A stretch of 64,000 nucleotides of DNA from Parvibaculum sp963975745 (GTDB lineage: Bacteria; Pseudomonadota; Alphaproteobacteria; Parvibaculales; Parvibaculaceae), in assembly GCF_963975745.1 (NCBI RefSeq), contig NZ_CAXBIB010000014.1:1-64000 (forward strand), read 5' to 3'. Below, piece by piece: positions 16,402 through 25,636 of the stretch. The notes beneath the pieces are model-generated. The model did not search any database. It had not been told where the DNA came from and was given only the letters and a program-made list of their open reading frames with translations. The position numbers and the translations under genes are program-made. How positions within the stretch are numbered: the stretch's first letter is position 1; the number at the start of each line of letters is the position of its first letter.

Positions 16402-17892
16402 ATGACAAAACGCATTCTCATCGGCCTTGCGGGCCTTGTCGTTCTGCTGATCGTCATCGTTGTCGGGCGGACGCTGATGATACCGACGCTCGATATGAGG
16501 TCGGCCGGCGAGGCGTCAAGCATCGATGCCGAACGCGCGGCGCAGCATCTTGCCGAAGCCGTCCGTTTCGAGACGATTTCCCACCAGCGCGGTGCCGACC
16601 CCGCGGCCGTCGCGCGCTCGGAGGCGGCCTTTACCGGCTTTCGCAACTGGATGGACGCAACCTATCCAGCCTTCACGGCTGCCAGCAGCCGCGAAATCGT
16701 CGGCGGCCAGACACTCTTCTATACATGGCAAGGCCAGGACACGTCGCTCGATCCCGTGCTGATGATGTCGCATATCGACGTCGTGCCGATTGCGCCGGGA
16801 ACCGAAGACCAATGGGAGCACCCCCCCTTCGGGGGCGTCATCGCCGATGGTTATGTCTGGGGGCGCGGCACGATCGACAACAAGGGCTCGCTGATCGCCA
16901 TGGTGGAGGCAGCGGAACTTCTGGCCGCGCGCGGGTTCCGCCCGACACGCACCATCATGTTCGCCTTCGGTCATGACGAGGAAATTGGCGGCCCACGCGG
17001 CAACAAGGCGCTGGCCGAACTGCTGCAGCAGCGCGGCGTGCGGCTGGCCTGGGTCAAGGATGAGGGCGGCGTGATCGGTCATGGTCTGCTGCCGGGCGTC
17101 AATGCGCCGGTCGCCATGATCGGTGTCGCCGAAAAGGGTTCGATCTCGCTCGACATCGTCGCCTATTCGCGCGGCGGCCATTCCTCGATGCCATCGCCCG
17201 CGGCGCAGACCGCGATCGGACGACTCGCCCGCGCGCTCGACCGGATCGGCAACACGCCGTTCAAGTCGCGCGTCGACGGCGCAACGCGCGGCATGGTCGA
17301 GGGGCTTGCCCCCGCCGTGCCGTTTCTGCAGCGCATGGTCTATGCCAATCTCTGGCTGTTCGAACCCGTGGTGCGCGGCGTGATGGAAAAGAGTCCGACA
17401 AGCGCCGCCCAGCTTCAGACAACGATCGCGCCAACGATCATCGAAGGCGGCAACAAGGAGAACGTGTTGCCGCCGGAAGCGCGTGCAGTCGTCAATTTTC
17501 GCATACATCCGCGCGACAATGCCGAGAAGGTCATCGCCCATGTGCAGGCGGCGGTCGACGATCCGGAGGTGACGATCGAAGCCCTGCCCGGCGTTCGCGA
17601 GGCGTCGCAAGTCTCCAACATCGAGGGCGACGGGTACCGGTTGCTGACGCGGATTATCGGGGAAAGCTTTCCCGGCACGATTACCGCCCCCTATCTCGTG
17701 GTCGGCGGCACCGACAGCCGTCACTACCTGCCGATTACCGACAATGTCTTCCGGTTCATTCCGATCCGCATGGGCCCCGACGACATGGCGCGCTTTCACG
17801 GCACCAATGAACGGGTATCGGTCGCGAACATGGGCGAGGCCGTGGCCTTTTATGTCCGGCTGATCGAGGCGATGGAGTCCGCCGCCGAATAA
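16402..17892 (+). CDS. M20-family metallopeptidase, carboxypeptidase S-like, membrane-anchored
   Basis: A 496-residue protein. The first 30 residues (MTKRILIGLAGLVVLLIVIVV...) form a signal anchor. The metal-binding segments of the M20 family are seen in order: MMSHIDVVP, WGRGTIDNKGS, and GHDEEIGG with the catalytic glutamate. The later KGSISLDIVAYSRGGHSSMPSP belongs to the dimerisation/lid domain. Architecture matches yeast CPS1 and PM20D1-type peptidases, which hydrolyse N-acyl amino acids or small peptides. The start at 16402 has GGGGGGA immediately upstream. It stands between chvI and pckA, interrupting an adjacency common in rhizobia. Confidence 0.87.
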   Translation: MTKRILIGLAGLVVLLIVIVVGRTLMIPTLDMRSAGEASSIDAERAAQHLAEAVRFETISHQRGADPAAVARSEAAFTGFRNWMDATYPAFTAASSREIVGGQTLFYTWQGQDTSLDPVLMMSHIDVVPIAPGTEDQWEHPPFGGVIADGYVWGRGTIDNKGSLIAMVEAAELLAARGFRPTRTIMFAFGHDEEIGGPRGNKALAELLQQRGVRLAWVKDEGGVIGHGLLPGVNAPVAMIGVAEKGSISLDIVAYSRGGHSSMPSPAAQTAIGRLARALDRIGNTPFKSRVDGATRGMVEGLAPAVPFLQRMVYANLWLFEPVVRGVMEKSPTSAAQLQTTIAPTIIEGGNKENVLPPEARAVVNFRIHPRDNAEKVIAHVQAAVDDPEVTIEALPGVREASQVSNIEGDGYRLLTRIIGESFPGTITAPYLVVGGTDSRHYLPITDNVFRFIPIRMGPDDMARFHGTNERVSVANMGEAVAFYVRLIEAMESAAE

Positions 17893-18221
17893 CGCCGTTT
17901 TCAGGGTTAAACTGCCGCTTTTTGCGGCAGAACCCGTCCCCCGGGCGGGCATCGGGGACGCTTCGCCGCAGCCATTGCGGATGACCGCAAAGCGGTTGCG
18001 CCGGACCGGGGCCGCCAGTATGTTGGCGCCGAATTTCCGACCGTCTGAAGAAAGTCGGGGGCCGCTGGCCCCGGCCTTTCCCTAATTTCCGGCGGATCAG
18101 ACGCGCGCCGACCAGGCCCGCGCAAGACAATCGGCCCGGCGGGATTTCCGACAACGGGCGACAGGGACGCGACCAAGCCAGACGGCCCGCTGGGGCCTCT
18201 CGGGATCACGAGGAGAGAATT
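17893..18221. other. Intergenic region upstream of pckA with a hairpin
   Basis: 329 bp without a gene. A strong hairpin CTGCCGC-TTTTT-GCGGCAG lies at 17912-17930, extended by partly paired GGGTT and AACCC flanks. It could end the M20 transcript, though the T-run is in the loop rather than after the stem. The rest should hold the pckA promoter; GAGGAGA at 18209-18218 is its ribosome-binding region. Confidence 0.45.
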
Positions 18222-19835
18222 GTGAAACAGACCGGGCCTTACATCAGCAGTCATGGCGCCGACAAGAACGGCTTCAGGAATCTTGCCGCCCTGCACTGGA
18301 ACTACCGCCCCGCTTCTCTTTATGAAGAGTCGATAAAACGGGGCGAGGGCCATGTGGCCGCCAACGGGCCCTTCGTCGTCAAGACCGGCGTTCATACCGG
18401 CCGCTCCGCCAAGGACAAGTTCATCGTCCGCGACGCTTCCACCGAAAAGACCGTCTGGTGGGACAACAACAAGTCGATGACGCCGGAAGCCTTCGACCTC
18501 CTCCATGCTGATATGCTGAAACATGCCGAAGGCAAGGAACTCTTCGTTCAGGACCTTTTCGGCGGTGCCGACACCACCCACCGCCTCGCCACCCGCGTCT
18601 TTACCGAATACGCCTGGCACTCGCTCTTCATCCAGAACCTGCTGATCGAACCGAAGCCCGAAGAGCTTGACGATTTCATTCCGCAATTCACCATCATCGA
18701 CCTGCCGAGCTTTGAGGCCGATCCCGCCAAATACGGCGTGCGGACAGGCACTGTGATTGCCTGCAATTTCGACAAGCGCATCGTGCTGATCGGCGGCACT
18801 TCCTATGCCGGCGAAATCAAGAAGTCGGTCTTCTCGATGCTCAACTACGAATTGCCGCCCAAGCGCGTGATGCCGATGCATTGCTCGGCCAATGTCGGCG
18901 CGGAGGGCGACACGGCGATTTTCTTCGGTCTTTCGGGCACCGGCAAGACGACGCTCTCGGCGGTTGCCACGCGCACGCTGATCGGCGATGACGAGCATGG
19001 CTGGTCGGAAAACGGCGTCTTCAATTTCGAAGGCGGCTGCTATGCCAAGATGATCAAGCTGTCGGCCGAGGCCGAGCCGGAAATCTATGCGACGACGCAG
19101 CGTTTCGGCACCGTGCTCGAAAACGTGGTGATGGACGAGAATACGCGCGAACTAGATCTCGACAGCGCGGCACTTGCCGAGAACAGCCGTGGCGCCTATC
19201 CGCTCTCCTTCATACCGAATGCCAGCGCCACGGGCCGTGCGCCGCACCCGAAGAACATCATCATGCTGACGGCGGATGCCTTCAGCGTGCTGCCGCCGGT
19301 GGCGCGTCTGACGCCCAGCCAGGCCATGTATCACTTCCTGTCGGGTTATACGGCGAAGGTCGCCGGCACCGAAAAGGGCGTGACGGAGCCGGAAGCGACC
19401 TTCTCAACCTGCTTCGGCGCGCCCTTCATGTCGCGTCATCCGACCGCATACGGCAATCTGCTGCGCGACCTCATCGCCGAGCACAAGGTTTCGTGCTGGC
19501 TGGTCAATACCGGCTGGACCGGCGGCGTCTACGGGACCGGATCGCGCATGCCGATCAAGGCGACGCGCGCCCTGCTTGCAGCGGCGCTTGACGGATCGCT
19601 CAACGGCGTTTCCTTCCGCACCGATCCGAATTTCGGTTTCGAAGTGCCGGTCAGCGTGCCGGGTGTCGACGACAGGATTCTCAACCCGCGCGAGACCTGG
19701 GACGACAAGACCGCCTATGACGCGCAGGCACAGAAACTCGTCAGGATGTTCATCGACAATTTCGCCAAGTTCGAAGCGCATGTCGATCCGGATGTCCGCG
19801 CCGCCGCGCCGGCCGCCGTCCGCGCTGCCGAGTAA
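18222..19835 (+). CDS. pckA: Phosphoenolpyruvate carboxykinase (ATP)
   Basis: A 537-residue ATP-type PEPCK that makes phosphoenolpyruvate from oxaloacetate, the first committed step of gluconeogenesis. Diagnostic segments are VKTGVHTGRSAKDKFIVRD, the kinase-1 motif GLSGTGKTTLS (about residues 236-246), IGDDEHGWSENGVFNFEGG with metal-binding acidic residues, and WLVNTGWTGGVYGTG. Start is GTG at 18222 with AGGAGAG upstream. A perfect intrinsic terminator follows at 19859. In rhizobia pckA also lies beside chvI/chvG. Confidence 0.97.
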   Translation: MKQTGPYISSHGADKNGFRNLAALHWNYRPASLYEESIKRGEGHVAANGPFVVKTGVHTGRSAKDKFIVRDASTEKTVWWDNNKSMTPEAFDLLHADMLKHAEGKELFVQDLFGGADTTHRLATRVFTEYAWHSLFIQNLLIEPKPEELDDFIPQFTIIDLPSFEADPAKYGVRTGTVIACNFDKRIVLIGGTSYAGEIKKSVFSMLNYELPPKRVMPMHCSANVGAEGDTAIFFGLSGTGKTTLSAVATRTLIGDDEHGWSENGVFNFEGGCYAKMIKLSAEAEPEIYATTQRFGTVLENVVMDENTRELDLDSAALAENSRGAYPLSFIPNASATGRAPHPKNIIMLTADAFSVLPPVARLTPSQAMYHFLSGYTAKVAGTEKGVTEPEATFSTCFGAPFMSRHPTAYGNLLRDLIAEHKVSCWLVNTGWTGGVYGTGSRMPIKATRALLAAALDGSLNGVSFRTDPNFGFEVPVSVPGVDDRILNPRETWDDKTAYDAQAQKLVRMFIDNFAKFEAHVDPDVRAAAPAAVRAAE

Positions 19836-19858
19836 GTACGCACTTCATATGAAACGGC

Positions 19859-19888
19859 AAAGCCCGGAGGGAAACCTCCGGGCTTTTT
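19859..19888 (+). terminator. Intrinsic terminator of pckA
   Basis: A 12-bp perfect stem AAAGCCCGGAGG / CCTCCGGGCTTT with a GAAA tetraloop, running into TTTTT, 23 bp after the pckA stop. Confidence 0.93.
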
Positions 19889-19912
19889 CACTTCGATAGT
19901 GCGGCGACGCCG

Positions 19913-20164
19913 CTACTTGCGCGGATTGTGTCCGTCACCGGCATGCGTGCCGGTCCATGCAGGTGGATCCGACGCCGGGAAACTCTCGTCAAGCGCTTCG
20001 TCGATCTTCTCCTCGTCCGCCGCGTTTTCCGCCTTGCGTTCGGCGCGCTTCGCATCGGACTCGGGAGTCGCCTTGTCGCTGTTCAACGCCGGCGCGTCGG
20101 AAGCGGGAAAACTTTCCTTCAAGGCTTCGGTCACCTTTCCGGATTCATTCTTTCTGTTCGGCAT
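19913..20164 (-). CDS. Small hydrophilic protein with a duplicated ESFPASD motif
   Basis: An 83-residue charged protein with no cysteine and no membrane segment. The motif A-L-[KD]-E-S-F-P-A-S-D-[AP]-P-A occurs twice, near residues 14-26 and 57-69, separated by a lysine/glutamate-rich linker. Small proteins with this phrase recur in alphaproteobacteria and other proteobacteria, but I know of no assigned function. GGAGGG lies upstream of the ATG. It is transcribed towards the pckA terminator and lies downstream of polA on the same strand, 98 bp away. Confidence 0.75.
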   Translation of the reverse strand: MPNRKNESGKVTEALKESFPASDAPALNSDKATPESDAKRAERKAENAADEEKIDEALDESFPASDPPAWTGTHAGDGHNPRK

Positions 20165-20262
20165 CGCGCGGCCCTCCGTTTGTTGCGTGGATCGCCGTTT
20201 CCGGCCGTGTTGAACCGTGTAGACCTAAAATGCGGCAAAAATGGACCAGAACGGTCATCTGT

Positions 20263-23184
20263 CTAATGCGCCTCGTCCCAGTTTCTGGCGGCGCGTGCAT
20301 CGACGTCGAGCGGCACGGAAAGCGCAACGGCCGGCGCAGCGGCAGCCGACATCACTTTCGCAACTTCCTTGCAGGTCTTTTCGGCTTCCTTTTCCGGTGC
20401 TTCGAAGATCAGTTCGTCATGCACCTGCAGCAGCATGCGGCCCGAGAGATTTGCCTTTGCGAGCGCGTCCGGCATGCGGATCATCGCGCGGCGGATGATG
20501 TCGGCGGCGGACCCTTGAATCGGCGCGTTGATGGCAGCGCGTTCCATGAAGCTCTTTTCGGCCGGATTCTTCGAATTGATCTGCGGTAAGTGAATGCGGC
20601 GACCGAAAATGGTTTCGACATAGCCGTTCCGGTGGGCGAAGTCCTTGGTGTCGTCCATATAGGCGCGGATGCCGGGAAAGCGTTCGAAGTAACGCGCGAT
20701 GTAGTCGCCCGCCTCCTGGCGCGAAATGCCGAGCTGGTTGGCGAGACCAAAGGCCGAGATGCCGTAGATGATGCCAAAATTGATCGCCTTGGCGCGGCGG
20801 CGGATGCCGGGGTCCATGTCCTTCAGCGGCACCGAGAACATTTCGGATGCCGTCATCGCATGAATGTCGAGTCCGTCGGCAAAGGCCTTTTTCAATGCCT
20901 CAATGTCGGCGATATGTGCCAGCAGCCGCAATTCGATCTGACTGTAGTCGGCCGAGATCAGCAGGTTTCCTTCTTCGGCAACAAAGGCGGTGCGGATCTT
21001 GCGGCCGTCCTCGGTGCGGACCGGGATGTTCTGCAAGTTCGGTTCGGTCGAGGCGAGGCGGCCGGTCGATGTTGCGGCCAGCGAATAGGAGGTGTGGATG
21101 CGGCCGGTATCCCTGTCGATGAACGCGGGCAAGGCATCGGTGTAGGTGCTCTTGAGCTTGGCGAGGCCGCGCCAGTCGAGCACCGCACGGGGCAGTTCGT
21201 GACCCTGTGCCGCCAGCGCCTCCAGCATCTCGGCATCGGTCGACCAGGCGCCCGTCTTGGTCTTGCGCCCCCCGTCGAGACCCTGTTTGTCGAACAGGAT
21301 CTCACCAAGCTGCTTGGGCGAGCCGATGTTGAAGCGCTCGCCGGCCAGCGTGTAGATCTCGTCCTCGAAACGGGCCATCTTCTGCGCGAAGTCCGCCGAC
21401 AGACGCGCCAGTACCGCCTTGTCGACCTTGACGCCGGCGCGCTCCATTTCGACGATGACCGGGACCAGCGGCCGCTCCAGCGTTTCGTAGACCGTCATGC
21501 GATGCTCGGCGACGAGACGCGGCTTCAGGATGTGCCAGAGACGCAAGGTGACATCGGCGTCTTCGGCCGCATAGGCGACGGCCTTGTCGACCGGTACGCG
21601 GTCGAACGTGATCTGCGCCTTGCCCTTGCCGGCAACTTCGGAAAATGGGATCGGCTTGTGACCGAGATGGAGCTCGGAAAGCTCGTCCATGCCGTGACCA
21701 TGGACGCCGGCGTCGAGGGCATAGGACATCAGCATCGTGTCGTCGACCGGTGCCAGCGCGATGCCGTGCTGGCGGAAGACAGTCATGTCGAATTTGAGAT
21801 TCTGGCCGATCTTCAGCACCGCCGGATCTTCAAGCAGCGGCTTCAGCGCCTTCACCGCTTCCTTCAGCGGGATCTGCTGCTGTCCGCCGGCATCGGTAAA
21901 GTCGAGACCATCGCCGGCGCCGTGCTGCAGCGGCATGTAGCAGGCCTCACCGGGGGTCAGCGCCATCGACACGCCGACAAGGCGGGCCTGCATTGCATCC
22001 AGCGAGTCCGTTTCGGTGTCGACGGCGACATAGCCCTGTTGGCGCGCGCGGGCGACCCAGCTTTCGAGATCGGCGAGCGCCGTCACCGCCGTGTATTTCG
22101 CCTCGGCGAAGTCGGCATCGATACCCTTCGGCGTTGCGCCGGGAACGCCGCCGCGGGCGCCGCGCGTTGCGACCTGTTTTTCCTTTCCGGTCTCGTCCGC
22201 ATCCACTTCGGCCTGGGGCGGGTGCGCACCGGCCGCCGGAATCGCATCGACATCGAGATTGAAACGCTCGCCGACGCGGCGCGTCAATGTGTTGAACTCC
22301 ATGTCCTTGCAGAAGCCGATCAGGGTTTCGGGATCGGGATCGCGAACTTCCATCGTGTCGAGATCGATATCGACCGGCACATTGTCGTCAAGCTCGACCA
22401 GTCTTCGCGAAATGCGCGCCTGTTCGGCGAATGCGATCAGATTTTCGCGCCGTTTCGGCTGCTTGATTTCCGCGGCACGGGACAGCAGCGTTTCGAGATC
22501 GCCATACTCCTCGATCAGTTGCGCCGCCGTCTTGACGCCGATGCCGGGGACGCCGGGCACATTGTCGGTCGAATCGCCGGCCAGCGCCTGGACATCGACG
22601 ACCTTTTCGGGCGGGACGCCGAATTTCTCGATGACCTGGTCGCGCGCGATCGTTTTCAGCTTCATCGTGTCGAGCATGTCGACATGATCGTTGACCAGCT
22701 GCATCAGATCCTTGTCGGAGGAGACGATGGTGACACGGGCGCCGGCCTCGCGCGCCAGCCGCGCATAAGTGGCGATCAGATCGTCGGCCTCGTAACCCAG
22801 CATCTCGATCGAGGGCACGCCGAAGGCGCGGGTCGCGTCGCGAACCAGCGCGAATTGCGGCCGCAGATCCTCGGGCGGTTCGGCGCGGTTGGCCTTGTAT
22901 TCGGGATAGATGTCGTTGCGGAAGGTCTTCGAGGAAGCATCGAAAATGACGGCGAGATGCGTCGGCTCGAATTCGTCCTTTGTGTCCTCGATCAGCTTGT
23001 AGAGCATGTTGCAGAAGCCGGCGACGGCACCGACCGGCAGGCCGTCGGATTTGCGCGTCAGCGGCGGCAATGCGTGATAGGCGCGGAAGATATAGCCCGA
23101 ACCGTCGACCAGAAAGAGATGGTCGCCCTTTTTCAGCGGCCTGCCCGGCCCATCGGTTTTCTTTTGTGCCTTGCCGCTTGCCAC
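20263..23184 (-). CDS. polA: DNA polymerase I
   Basis: A 973-residue three-domain polymerase. The 5'-nuclease domain starts at LFLVDGSGYIFRAYHALPP and includes GYEADDLIATYA and the helix-hairpin-helix VPGVPGIGVKTAAQLI. The 3'-5' exonuclease domain keeps catalytic acids (AVDTETDSLDAMQA, near residue 390), so proofreading is likely. The polymerase domain shows ISADYSQIELRLLAH, RRAKAINFGIIYGIS and LQVHDELIFEAPE. It fills gaps in repair and replaces RNA primers in Okazaki fragments. Full length for an alphaproteobacterial PolA. It is divergent from the ABC ATPase gene. Confidence 0.97.
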   Translation of the reverse strand: MASGKAQKKTDGPGRPLKKGDHLFLVDGSGYIFRAYHALPPLTRKSDGLPVGAVAGFCNMLYKLIEDTKDEFEPTHLAVIFDASSKTFRNDIYPEYKANRAEPPEDLRPQFALVRDATRAFGVPSIEMLGYEADDLIATYARLAREAGARVTIVSSDKDLMQLVNDHVDMLDTMKLKTIARDQVIEKFGVPPEKVVDVQALAGDSTDNVPGVPGIGVKTAAQLIEEYGDLETLLSRAAEIKQPKRRENLIAFAEQARISRRLVELDDNVPVDIDLDTMEVRDPDPETLIGFCKDMEFNTLTRRVGERFNLDVDAIPAAGAHPPQAEVDADETGKEKQVATRGARGGVPGATPKGIDADFAEAKYTAVTALADLESWVARARQQGYVAVDTETDSLDAMQARLVGVSMALTPGEACYMPLQHGAGDGLDFTDAGGQQQIPLKEAVKALKPLLEDPAVLKIGQNLKFDMTVFRQHGIALAPVDDTMLMSYALDAGVHGHGMDELSELHLGHKPIPFSEVAGKGKAQITFDRVPVDKAVAYAAEDADVTLRLWHILKPRLVAEHRMTVYETLERPLVPVIVEMERAGVKVDKAVLARLSADFAQKMARFEDEIYTLAGERFNIGSPKQLGEILFDKQGLDGGRKTKTGAWSTDAEMLEALAAQGHELPRAVLDWRGLAKLKSTYTDALPAFIDRDTGRIHTSYSLAATSTGRLASTEPNLQNIPVRTEDGRKIRTAFVAEEGNLLISADYSQIELRLLAHIADIEALKKAFADGLDIHAMTASEMFSVPLKDMDPGIRRRAKAINFGIIYGISAFGLANQLGISRQEAGDYIARYFERFPGIRAYMDDTKDFAHRNGYVETIFGRRIHLPQINSKNPAEKSFMERAAINAPIQGSAADIIRRAMIRMPDALAKANLSGRMLLQVHDELIFEAPEKEAEKTCKEVAKVMSAAAAPAVALSVPLDVDARAARNWDEAH

Positions 23185-23307
23185 GCGCCTCGCCTTCCCT
23201 ATCTATGAGGCCTATGCTTGCCCTCCGCCGTCCGGCGGGACGCCACTATAACGCGTTCGCCGCCCCGCAACAGAACCCGCATCAGAGCCCGAAAAAGAGC
23301 CCTCTTC

Positions 23308-24312
23308 ATGGCCCATTCGCTTGCCGACAACAATCCGCCCGTCGAGACCCGCATGCCCGCCGAACCGGCGCCCCAGAAGGCAGGACGCTTTGCCATCGAG
23401 GCCCGGACCTTGCGAAAGGTCTACAAGGCCAGCGGCAACCAGCCGGCCAAGGAAGCGCTGAAGGGGATCGATCTGGCGATCCCGCGCGGTTCGATCTTCG
23501 CGCTGCTGGGGCCGAACGGTGCCGGCAAATCGACCTTCATCAACATCCTGGCCGGACTTGTCATCAAGACATCGGGCGCGGCCTCCGTCTGGGGTTTCGA
23601 TATCGATGTCAATCCGCGCCAGGCCCGCGCCTCGATCGGCGTGGTGCCGCAGGAACTCAATATCGATCCCTTTTTCACGCCGGCCGAAGTGCTGGAGATG
23701 CAGGCCGGGCTCTACGGCGTACCGAAGCGCGAACGCCGCACCATGGAAATCCTCGCGGCCATGGGGCTCGAGGACAAGGCGGATGCCTATGCGCGCACGC
23801 TGTCGGGTGGCATGCGCCGGCGGCTGCTGGTTGCCAAGGCGATGGTGCACAACCCGCCGGTGCTGATCCTCGACGAGCCGACGGCCGGCGTCGATATCGA
23901 GCTCCGGCGCCAGCTCTGGGACTATGTGAAGGGGCTGCATGCGCGCGGCACGACCATCGTGCTGACCACGCATTACCTCGAAGAGGCCGAGGCGCTGTGC
24001 GACACCATCGCCATCATCGACCGGGGCGAGGTGGTCTGCTGCGAACCGAAGGAGCAATTGCTGGCGCGGATCAGCGACAAGAAGCTGATCGTGCGGCCGG
24101 CCGCGCCGGTGGCGGCGCTGCCGGCGGCGCTGGCCGGGCTGAAGGCCGAGATCCGGCCGGATGGCGCGCTGGCGATCCAGTATAATCCGGCCGAAACCGG
24201 CGTGATGGCGATCCTCGGGCAGATCGGCGCTGCGGGCATCGAGATCGGCGACATTTCGACCGAGGAATCCGATCTTGAAGACGTTTTCCTGCAATTGACC
24301 GCGCCGCATTGA
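23308..24312 (+). CDS. ABC transporter ATP-binding protein (YadG/DrrA-like)
   Basis: A 334-residue ATPase. Walker A is LLGPNGAGKSTFIN, the Q-loop is VVPQELNIDPFFT, the signature is LSGGMRRRLLVAKAM, Walker B is VLILDEPTAGVD, and the switch histidine is in VLTTHYLEEAE. A C-terminal extension ends with ESDLEDVFLQLT, typical of ABC-2 type exporters for drugs or surface polymers. Usually an ABC-2 permease gene follows directly, but here the next gene is on the other strand and is not a permease, so the membrane partner must be encoded elsewhere. The start at 23308 is a choice among in-frame candidates; a TTG at 23218 would add 30 basic residues. Confidence 0.87.
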   Translation: MAHSLADNNPPVETRMPAEPAPQKAGRFAIEARTLRKVYKASGNQPAKEALKGIDLAIPRGSIFALLGPNGAGKSTFINILAGLVIKTSGAASVWGFDIDVNPRQARASIGVVPQELNIDPFFTPAEVLEMQAGLYGVPKRERRTMEILAAMGLEDKADAYARTLSGGMRRRLLVAKAMVHNPPVLILDEPTAGVDIELRRQLWDYVKGLHARGTTIVLTTHYLEEAEALCDTIAIIDRGEVVCCEPKEQLLARISDKKLIVRPAAPVAALPAALAGLKAEIRPDGALAIQYNPAETGVMAILGQIGAAGIEIGDISTEESDLEDVFLQLTAPH

Positions 24313-24316
24313 GGGC

Positions 24317-24826
24317 TCAGGCGGAGGCGCGCTTGACCAGTTCGCCCATCACCATGTCGACGCCCGAACCGGCCGAGAGCGGCAGCAGCACGGCCTCGAT
24401 TTCGGTCGCCGGGCCCGCCTTGGCAAAGACCGCGGCGCCGTAGACGCGCAGCGGGCGGCGCAGCTGGCAGACCACGCCCAGCACCTTGGCGATGGCGGCG
24501 GCCGGTTTTTCCGAAATATCGCTTTCAAGCGTGCGGCCGGTGAAATCGCGCGAAAAAAGCTCGTTGAGCGCCGTGCCCATCAGGCGGACGCGGAAATGCG
24601 CCAGCGCCAGCGCCGGGGGCGCCGCATCGACCAGAAAAACCGAGGGCAGATGGCTGACAATGTCGGCCGGGCTGACATCGGCGCGGGCCGGACAGGGCCG
24701 GCCGGCGCGCTTGCCGTTCCAATAGGCCAGCATGTCGCGGAGACGGGCGTCCTGAAGGGACAGGAGCGGGTCGATGAAGACATCGAAAGGCGCGAGCCGC
24801 AGGGCTTCGGGCGCTTGGGTCGACAT
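24317..24826 (-). CDS. PAS-domain protein of the short PAS_5 type
   Basis: A 169-residue soluble protein. The pattern LRDMLAYWNGKRAGRPCPARADVSP at the start, followed by LPSVFLVD, RVRLMGTALNELFSRDFTGRTL and LRRPLRVYG, matches the single-domain PAS_5 proteins common in alphaproteobacteria. No kinase or cyclase output domain is present, so the signalling role is unknown. It converges on the ABC ATPase with only a 4-bp gap. Confidence 0.75.
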   Translation of the reverse strand: MSTQAPEALRLAPFDVFIDPLLSLQDARLRDMLAYWNGKRAGRPCPARADVSPADIVSHLPSVFLVDAAPPALALAHFRVRLMGTALNELFSRDFTGRTLESDISEKPAAAIAKVLGVVCQLRRPLRVYGAAVFAKAGPATEIEAVLLPLSAGSGVDMVMGELVKRASA

Positions 24827-24939
24827 GGGAACGCGGAACTCTTCTCAGGGGCCCGGCGCAGAAAACCCGCGCCGGCCGAACTCGCCGGCCCCTTCCTATA
24901 GGCGGATTCGAGAGACCCGCCAAGGCGGCAGACGGCCGC

Positions 24940-25542
24940 TCAGGGCGCGGCGACAAGGCGCAGAATGGCGCGGGTTGCCTCGCGGGCGCTGAAATCGGCC
25001 TCGCCTGTGGCGCCCATATGCGGCCGTGTCATCGCCATGCCTTCGATGAAGGCGACGGCCTGACGGGCGCGGCGCGCGCGTTCGCGCGGCGTCAGCGCCG
25101 GATTGAGCGTTTTGACAATGTTTTCAAAGCCCTGGAGATAGACCGCGTAGTAGCGCGAAAGCGCCTCGGCGATGGCCTGGTTGCGGGCGGCGAAGGAGGC
25201 GACTTCGAGCATGAAGATGCCGCAATCGCGGCGGTAAGCCTCGTCATTCAAAAGGAAATCGAGGGCGCGGTGGAGGCGCTGCTCGCCGCTGCCGGGCGCC
25301 TCGAAGCGGGCGCGGATCTCGGCGCTGTAGCGCTGGACGAAGCGATCGAGCAATTCGGCAAGGATTTCTGCGGGATTCGGGAAGTAATACTGGACATGGC
25401 TGAGGCGCAGACCGGCACGGGCGGCGACGCCGCGCGCGGAAAAGCGCGCATAGCCTTCGTCGAGCAGCAGGGCGGTGGCCGCTTCGAGGATGGCCTCGCG
25501 GCGGGTCGCGCCTTTTTCGGTGGCGGGGGCGCTTTGCGTCAT
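24940..25542 (-). CDS. TetR-family transcriptional repressor
   Basis: A 200-residue regulator. The N-terminal helix-turn-helix is GATRREAILEAATALLLDEGYARFSARGVAARAGLRLSHVQYYFPNPAEIL-type, with VQYYFPNPAE as the recognition-helix end; the rest is a helical ligand domain. The start at 25542 removes a low-complexity extension and matches family length. It is divergent from the dehydrogenase gene at 25637. A perfect palindrome at 25580-25597 lies between that gene's -35 and -10 elements, so this repressor very likely controls its neighbour and perhaps itself. The ligand is unknown. Confidence 0.88.
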   Translation of the reverse strand: MTQSAPATEKGATRREAILEAATALLLDEGYARFSARGVAARAGLRLSHVQYYFPNPAEILAELLDRFVQRYSAEIRARFEAPGSGEQRLHRALDFLLNDEAYRRDCGIFMLEVASFAARNQAIAEALSRYYAVYLQGFENIVKTLNPALTPRERARRARQAVAFIEGMAMTRPHMGATGEADFSAREATRAILRLVAAP

Positions 25543-25571
25543 GGCCGGGAGACTAGCGCGGGCGCCCGGCC

Positions 25572-25600
25572 TTGACAAAATTGGTCACATGACCAATATC
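25572..25600 (+). promoter_or_regulatory. Promoter with embedded TetR-type operator
   Basis: TTGACA at 25572-25577 and AATATC at 25595-25600 are spaced by 17 bp. The spacer and -10 are covered by the palindrome ATTGGTCA-CA-TGACCAAT at 25580-25597 (8-bp perfect arms). Binding there would block RNA polymerase. Confidence 0.7.
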
Positions 25601-25636
25601 CCGGCGAGCGACATCGAGGCGCAAGGGAGAGACGCG

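Noticed and set aside
20590..23208. 872-codon plus-strand frame
   Set aside because: Antisense to polA; no domain and biased composition.
25589..25636. Earlier ATG for the saccharopine-dehydrogenase-like gene
   Set aside because: The codon lies inside the promoter palindrome and has no ribosome-binding site; the Rossmann motif starts at the 25637 ATG.
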